A DNA stretch of 64,000 nucleotides from Candidatus Altimarinota bacterium (GTDB taxonomy: Bacteria; Patescibacteriota; Gracilibacteria; BD1-5; UBA6164), in contig JAQVFO010000002.1 in assembly GCA_028697205.1 (NCBI GenBank), positions 186,001 to 250,000 on the forward strand. The letters run 5' to 3'. The position numbers and the translations under genes are program-made. Shown in pieces: positions 59,484 to 64,000 of this stretch (the first letter of the stretch is position 1; every line of letters begins with the position of its first letter). The notes under the pieces were generated by a model, which was not told the DNA's origin, made no database searches, and worked only from the letters and a program-made list of their open reading frames with translations.

Positions 59484-59528
59484 AACTAAAAAACTAAAAA
59501 ATAAAATTTTATTTTTTAGTTTTTTTTA
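59484..59528 (+). terminator. Terminator upstream of tig
   Basis: Two near-complementary blocks (AAAAACTAAAAAATAAAA and TTTTATTTTTTAGTTTTT) form a long AT stem with a T-run. Confidence 0.75.
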
Positions 59529-59578
59529 TATAATAAGTCAGCTTTAAAAAATATATTATATAATATTTATAAATAATT

Positions 59579-60877
59579 ATGAAAATTGAGAAAAAACTAT
59601 TAGATAAATCTGTTGTGGAACTTGTAATAGAAGAAGATGCTAAAAATATAGCTCGTGAAAGAAGTCATGTAATGGAACATCTTAGAAACAATGCTGATAT
59701 AAAATGATTTAGAAAATGAACAAATATCCCTGAATCAGTTATAGTAAAAAAATATGGAGAAGAACAAATTAATCATATGGTTATAGACCATGCTATAGAT
59801 CATTTATATCAAGATGCTTTAAGAAAAGAGAAATTAATTCCAGTTGCACAGGCTGAAGTATTGGAAGTTATGTCTGAATCACCATTGAAATTTAAAATTC
59901 ATGTTGAAATTCTTCCTGAGGCGAAAATTGATGATAAATATAAGAAGATTAAACTTAAAAAGACTGTAATTGAAGTAAGTGATAAAGAGGTAGCAGATGC
60001 GCTTGATAGTATACAAACTAGATTTACAAGTTTTGAAGAAGTAACTGATAGTAAATATAAAATTCTAACTTGAGATAAAGTTACTATTGATACAACTTGA
60101 TACGACAAGAATGAAAAAGTATTAGAAAGTACATCTATGCAAGATTATCCTTTAGTTATATGATCAAAAGTACTTGTTCCTTGATTTGAAGACTGATTAA
60201 TTGGTAAAAAACTATTAGATGAAGTAAAGTTAGATATTACTTTTCCAAAAGATTATCACAATGCAGATTTTGCTTGAAAAGAAACAATTTTTAAAGTTAC
60301 AATTAAAAAAATTGAAAAATCAGTTAAGCCTGAGTTTACTGCAGAGTTTATAAAACAACTTAGATGAAAAGATCTTGATTTAGAATGATTTAAAAATCTT
60401 GTAAAAGAAGAAATAAAAGAAACAAAAGAGATGAATGCGAGAATGGAAGAAGAAAATAAACTTCTTGATGAATTATTAAAATATACAGATTTACAAGTTT
60501 GAGATAAACTACTTGCCAATCAAATAGAAAAAGTATTTGAAGAAATAAAAGAAAACGTATGAAAAGATAATATAAGAATGGTTGATTATTTATCATCATT
60601 AAAGTTAAGTGAAGAAGATTATAAAGAAAAAAATGTTAAACCTATAGCAAAAAAGAGACTAGAATGAGAATTAATTTTACATAAACTTATGGAAATAGAA
60701 GATGTAAAAATTGATGATTCTGAAATGGAAAAGGAAATAGCTTCTATCCTAGCTAGATTTGGTTCAGATGAGGTTGTTGCAAAACTAAAAGAACTTTATG
60801 TTCCAGGTAATAAATACTATGAAGAATTAAGACAAAGAACAGCATATAGAAAACTAATAGATACATTTTTTGAGTAA
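59579..60877 (+). CDS. tig: Trigger factor
   Basis: 432 aa, full length. Ribosome-bound chaperone and prolyl isomerase. The ribosome-binding domain at the N-terminus carries the GFRKGTNIP loop (about 43-51), which corresponds to the GFRxGKxP signature. The FKBP-like PPIase domain (about 160-240) and the helical C-terminal chaperone domain follow. Many Gly are UGA, including the signature loop. Confidence 0.96.
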
Positions 60878-60928
60878 TTCTTGTTCAACTATATTATACA
60901 AAAATAAAATAAAAATTAATTATAAAAC

Positions 60929-60962
60929 AAAAAGCTATATAAGTAAATTATATAGTTTTTTT
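60929..60962 (+). terminator. Terminator after tig
   Basis: AAAAAGCTATATAA (one bulged base) and TTATATAGTTTTTTT arms with a T-run. Confidence 0.75.
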
Positions 60963-60988
60963 GATTGTAAAGGGGAATAACTTTTTAT

Positions 60989-61016
60989 TTGATAAAAGTT
61001 TTGTAAATCATATAAT
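60989..61016 (+). promoter_or_regulatory. Promoter of a candidate small RNA
   Basis: TTGATA (60989-60994), a 16-nt gap and TATAAT (61011-61016). It points into the hairpin region at 61023-61084 rather than at any protein gene. Confidence 0.6.
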
Positions 61017-61022
61017 GTAGTT

Positions 61023-61084
61023 AAATCTTTGGTAATCCAAAGTAAAAGTCTCTCCTATACAAGTAATTATGGGGAGATTTTTTT
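61023..61084 (+). ncRNA. Candidate small non-coding RNA, about 60 nt
   Basis: Transcribed from the promoter just upstream. It begins with a CTTTGG/CCAAAG hairpin (61027-61042) and ends with a terminator stem AGTCTCTCC/GGGGAGATT (61047-61079) and T-run. There is no start codon with a useful reading frame. No known RNA family was recognised. It lies antisense to the end of the minus-strand gene at 61083. Confidence 0.5.
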
Positions 61085-61601
61085 ATTTTTTCTTTTTCTT
61101 ATCATCTTTTTTATCTGACTTTTCTTGTTTTTCTGAACAGTAAGGACAAACTTTCCATTCTGGCATCAATTCTCTTTTACAAGAAGTACAAATCATTTTT
61201 AATTCATAACTACAGTTTGGACAATATCTAAATGACTTATCAACTTTTGTTTCACACTTAGGACAGGATACAAGATTACATAAATCAAATTTATCTTTCA
61301 CTATTGAAGAAAGTAAATCTAAATTATCATCAATTTCTCTGTATGATTTTTCTAAATTTGTTCTTCATGGCCTTATTATCAGATATATAAATACTCAAAG
61401 TGGAGTAAGAAATATAACTATAAATAAAGAAATAAGTTGTAAAATAAGACTATCAGTTCTATTTGTAATATCTTTTAAAACCCAAATTATTATAGAAATC
61501 CAGATAATAAAAAAATACACTATGACAATTTTTATAAAAACATCAAATGTAATAGAATCATAAAGATTTTTAAAAAGTATATCTAAGCTTGTAGATTGCA
61601 T
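61083..61601 (-). CDS. Membrane protein with two zinc ribbons
   Basis: 172 aa. Two membrane helices (about 22-42 and 52-75) are followed by two CxxC...CxxC zinc ribbons: CPKCETKV...CPNC and CTSCKREL...CPYC. A Lys/Asp-rich tail ends the protein. This matches double-zinc-ribbon (DZR) membrane proteins of unknown role. A UGA at 61395-61397 is Gly; with standard stops the gene would be split in two. It precedes nothing on its own strand within 1 kb downstream. Confidence 0.82.
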
Positions 61602-61626
61602 AAATTAATAAAATTTATAAATTATT

Positions 61627-62277
61627 TTATTTCAAATTCTCTTTTTTCCACTTTTCTATCTCATTATGATTTCAACTGACTAGTATTTCAGGAACTTCCA
61701 ATCCTTCAAAATTTCTTGGTCTAGTATAATGAGGATACTCCTTTTTTCCAAACAATTTTTTAGAAAAACTTTCTTCATCTAAACTTAGAGAATTTCATAA
61801 AACTCATGGGATAAATCTAAGCATAGAATCAATCAAAACTAAACTTGATAACTCTCAACTTGTTAATATATATTCTCATATACTTACTTCATAATCTACA
61901 TATAAATCAATTATTCTTTGATCTATTCACTCATAATGTCCACAAATAATTATAAATTCATCTAAATTTTTACTAAACTCTTCAACTTTTTCTTGGTTTA
62001 ACAACTCTCAACTTGGAGACATATATACAATAGGAACTTTTTTTCAAATTTTTTTAAATATGTAATTTATAGCTTTTGAAAGAGGTTCAGGACTTATAAC
62101 CTGACCATGAGTTCAAAATGCTTTATCATCAACATGCTTAAAGTTTTTATCTGAAAAGTCATTAAGTTTATAAAGCTCAACTTTAAAAAGTCACTTTTTT
62201 TTAGCTTTTCATATTATACTAGATTCTAAATAAGAAGTAAATGATTCTGGAAATATAGTAATAATATGGACTTTCAT
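61627..62277 (-). CDS. trmD: tRNA (guanine-N1)-methyltransferase TrmD
   Basis: 216 aa. Methylates G37 with SAM. The knotted SAM site is visible: YMSPSGELLNQ, ICGHYEGIDQRI and [20 protein letters not shown], plus the C-terminal YPHYTRP. In Gram-negatives it sits with rpsP; here it lies 17 kb from rpsP, beside gmk. The start lies 6 nt after the gmk stop. Confidence 0.96.
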
Positions 62278-62283
62278 ATGTTA

Positions 62284-62862
62284 TTATATTATTATTTTTA
62301 AAACTTCTTCCAATACTTTTTCCTTACTTTTTCCTCAAGTATCAATAATATAATCACAATTCTTTATTGCTTCTTCTTTTTCTCTGATTGCAGTCTTTTT
62401 TCTCTCTTCTAACTCAATCTCAGACATATAAGCTCATCTTGATTTTATTCTCTCTATTTGTAGTTCAAGAGGAATAGTTAAAAATATTGTTTTATAAAAT
62501 TCTGATAATTCTGGTTTATCTTTTTTCAAAATTAATAAACCTTCCATATCAACTTCTTTTATAACCATTTTTCATTTTTTTACTCAATTTTCTATAACAT
62601 CATTGTATTTTGTTCCATAATAATCATCTAACCCATAAACTTTTGCATACTCTAAAAACTCTCAATTTTTAATTGATTTTTCAAACTCACTACGTGTTAT
62701 AAACCAAGCATCAACTCAATTTGTTTCTGTCTCTCTTATCTGTCTTGATTTATATGAAAGTGGAAAATAAAACCTATCATTATGTAGTTTTTTTAAATTC
62801 TCTATTAAAGTCCCTTTTCAAGCACCAGAAACTCACATTATAAAAAATATTTTTCAATCCAT
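62284..62862 (-). CDS. gmk: Guanylate kinase
   Basis: 192 aa. ATP-dependent conversion of GMP to GDP. P-loop GVSGAGKGT at residues 10-18, substrate-binding segment SYKSRQIRETETNGVDAWF, and FLEYAKVYG are intact. In the P-loop one Gly is UGA and one is GGU. It lies 4 nt after trpS. Confidence 0.95.
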
Positions 62863-62866
62863 TTTT

Positions 62867-63835
62867 TTATTTTAATCAAACTACTTTAACTACTTCATCA
62901 TACTTTTTTAAAACTAAATCTCAAGCAATTTTATTTCATTCATTAAGTTTTCTATCTATAAATCAAAAATCATCTTCAAAAGATTTATACCTCTCTCTAG
63001 CATCTTTAAAATACTCTAAAATCAAATCCAAAAGTTCTAGTTTTGCATGTCAATAACCATATCATCAGGCTTTATATTTCGCTTTGATTTCTATCTGTTT
63101 TTCTTTTTTTGCAAATAGTTTTATAAGTGAAAACACATTACAAGTATCTGGATTTTTTGGTTCTTCGAGAGGAGTATCATCAGTTACTATAGACATAACC
63201 TTCTTTTTCATAGTTTTTTCATCATCAAATATTCATATAAAATTATCATAACTTTTACTCATCTTTCTACCATCAGTTCATGGAATTATTCACAAGCTTG
63301 TACTTATTTTTGCATTAGGTAATTTAAATAATTCAACTCAATAATTACTATTGAAATTTTGTGCTATATCACGAGCAAATTCTATATGTTGTTTTTGATC
63401 TTTTCATACTGGAACTAGATCAATATCGAAGTTAATAATATCTGCAGCCATCAAAATAGGATAATTAAAAACTGCCATATTTATGTCACTTTTTTTAGAC
63501 TTACTATCTTTAAAAGCATGAGCTCTTAACATTAAACTATAAGGAGTAACACTATTTAGTACCCACATTATATCTGTATGCCTTTCAAGTTTTGATTGTT
63601 CAAAAACAATTATATTTTTATTATCTCAAAGTAATGAAAAATATTCCATTAAAACTCTTTTTTTATTTGCTTTTAATCTCTCAGCATTATGAACTGAAGT
63701 CAGTGAGTGTAAATCTGCAAGCATTAAAAAAGTAGTATTTCATACTGCTTCGTCTATCATTGGTTTTACAGCTCAGAAATAATTTCAAATATGCATTCAA
63801 TTTCAAGTTGGTTTTACTCAAGTTAAGATTCTCAT
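62867..63835 (-). CDS. trpS: Tryptophanyl-tRNA synthetase
   Basis: 322 aa. Class I synthetase: HIGN (15-18), the conserved GKDQKQH patch and KMSKS (GRKMSKSYDN, about residue 195) are all present. Trp is still encoded by UGG, and UGA is not read as Trp here, which makes this enzyme relevant to the code. It heads a trpS-gmk-trmD unit. Confidence 0.97.
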
Positions 63836-63896
63836 AAAATATTGTAGTTTTAAAAATTATAGTTTAGAAAATTATATAGACTTAATAGGAAAAATC

Positions 63897-63934
63897 AAAA
63901 AAAAGACTAAATCAATTGATTTAGTCTTTTTTTT
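63897..63934. terminator. Bidirectional terminator
   Basis: AAAAAGACTAAATCA and TGATTTAGTCTTTTT arms form a perfect palindrome with T-runs. It lies just before trpS on the minus strand and after the partial gene at 63947. Confidence 0.88.
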
Positions 63935-63946
63935 GTAGTTTTATAA

Positions 63947-64000
63947 TTATTTAGCTACTTTTTGTGATTTCATATATTCTCATATAAAATCTCAAACTAA
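63947..64000 (-). CDS. C-terminal end of an unidentified gene
   Basis: Only the last 17 codons and the stop are in the window; the reading frame gives LVGDFIGEYMKSQKVAK. This is too little to name. The terminator at 63897-63934 follows directly, as expected for the end of a real gene. Confidence 0.45.

Noticed and set aside
61083-61601. Two separate genes (72-aa zinc ribbon and 68-aa membrane protein)
   Set aside because: They share one frame, interrupted only by UGA at 61395-61397, and join into one 172-aa membrane protein with zinc ribbons.

Overview
The window is very AT-rich and UGA works as a sense codon for glycine (genetic code 25). Read with UGA as stop, almost every gene breaks into fragments. 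Read as Gly, the UGA codons fall on invariant glycines: the M17 aminopeptidase signature, the P-loops of PilB, UvrA and Mfd, and EF-Tu. UGG still encodes Trp. Code 25 is known from the candidate-phyla-radiation lineages Absconditabacteria (SR1) and Gracilibacteria (BD1-5). Small operons, an S-layer, type IV pili and almost no Shine-Dalgarno sites fit such a host-dependent cell. The sequence does not let me choose between the two phyla.

Layout. 1-5388: end of a Na+/solute symporter, an S41 protease, and a row of unrecognised small and membrane proteins. 5411-13329: tightly packed plus-strand genes (M17 aminopeptidase, DUF1653, ComF, UvrA, MazG-like, MurB, pseudouridine synthase). 13291-17777: a minus-strand secreted protein plus a Zn-PLC-like protein, then GtrA-like and a DnaQ-DinG fusion. 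17864-22402: type IV pilus assembly genes (unknown TM protein, PilO-like, PilB, PilC). 22403-27719: a long structured leader, a large SLH-domain S-layer protein and a secreted companion. 27766-34508: Mfd and an FKBP lipoprotein, TsaB, a PH-domain membrane protein, a FemAB-like transferase and QueA. 34577-40884: two giant unrecognised membrane-associated proteins, the best candidate here for an undescribed system.

41046-45721: FtsX, tRNA-Asp, tRNA-Ala, two small basic ORFs, EF-Tu, S10, L28, tRNA-Leu, S16, KhpA and a two-TM pilin-like protein. 45789-47018: pyrophosphatase and an NMN-adenylyltransferase-like enzyme. 47031-57535 (minus): IF-2, a frameshifted cyclic-nucleotide-binding gene and a complete F-type ATP synthase locus. 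That locus has a short delta subunit and two foreign genes (RNase H, TM protein) between gamma and beta. 57687-60877: KhpB/Jag, an anchored unknown protein and trigger factor, then a candidate small RNA. 61083-63949 (minus): zinc-ribbon membrane protein, TrmD, guanylate kinase, TrpS and the end of an unidentified gene.

Together the genes cover envelope and surface structures, energy coupling, translation and DNA repair, with little biosynthesis beyond MurB. Glycine codon choice is split: the S-layer gene, and partly EF-Tu, use GGU/GGA, while most other genes use UGA almost exclusively. No rRNA, CRISPR array or insertion sequence was found.
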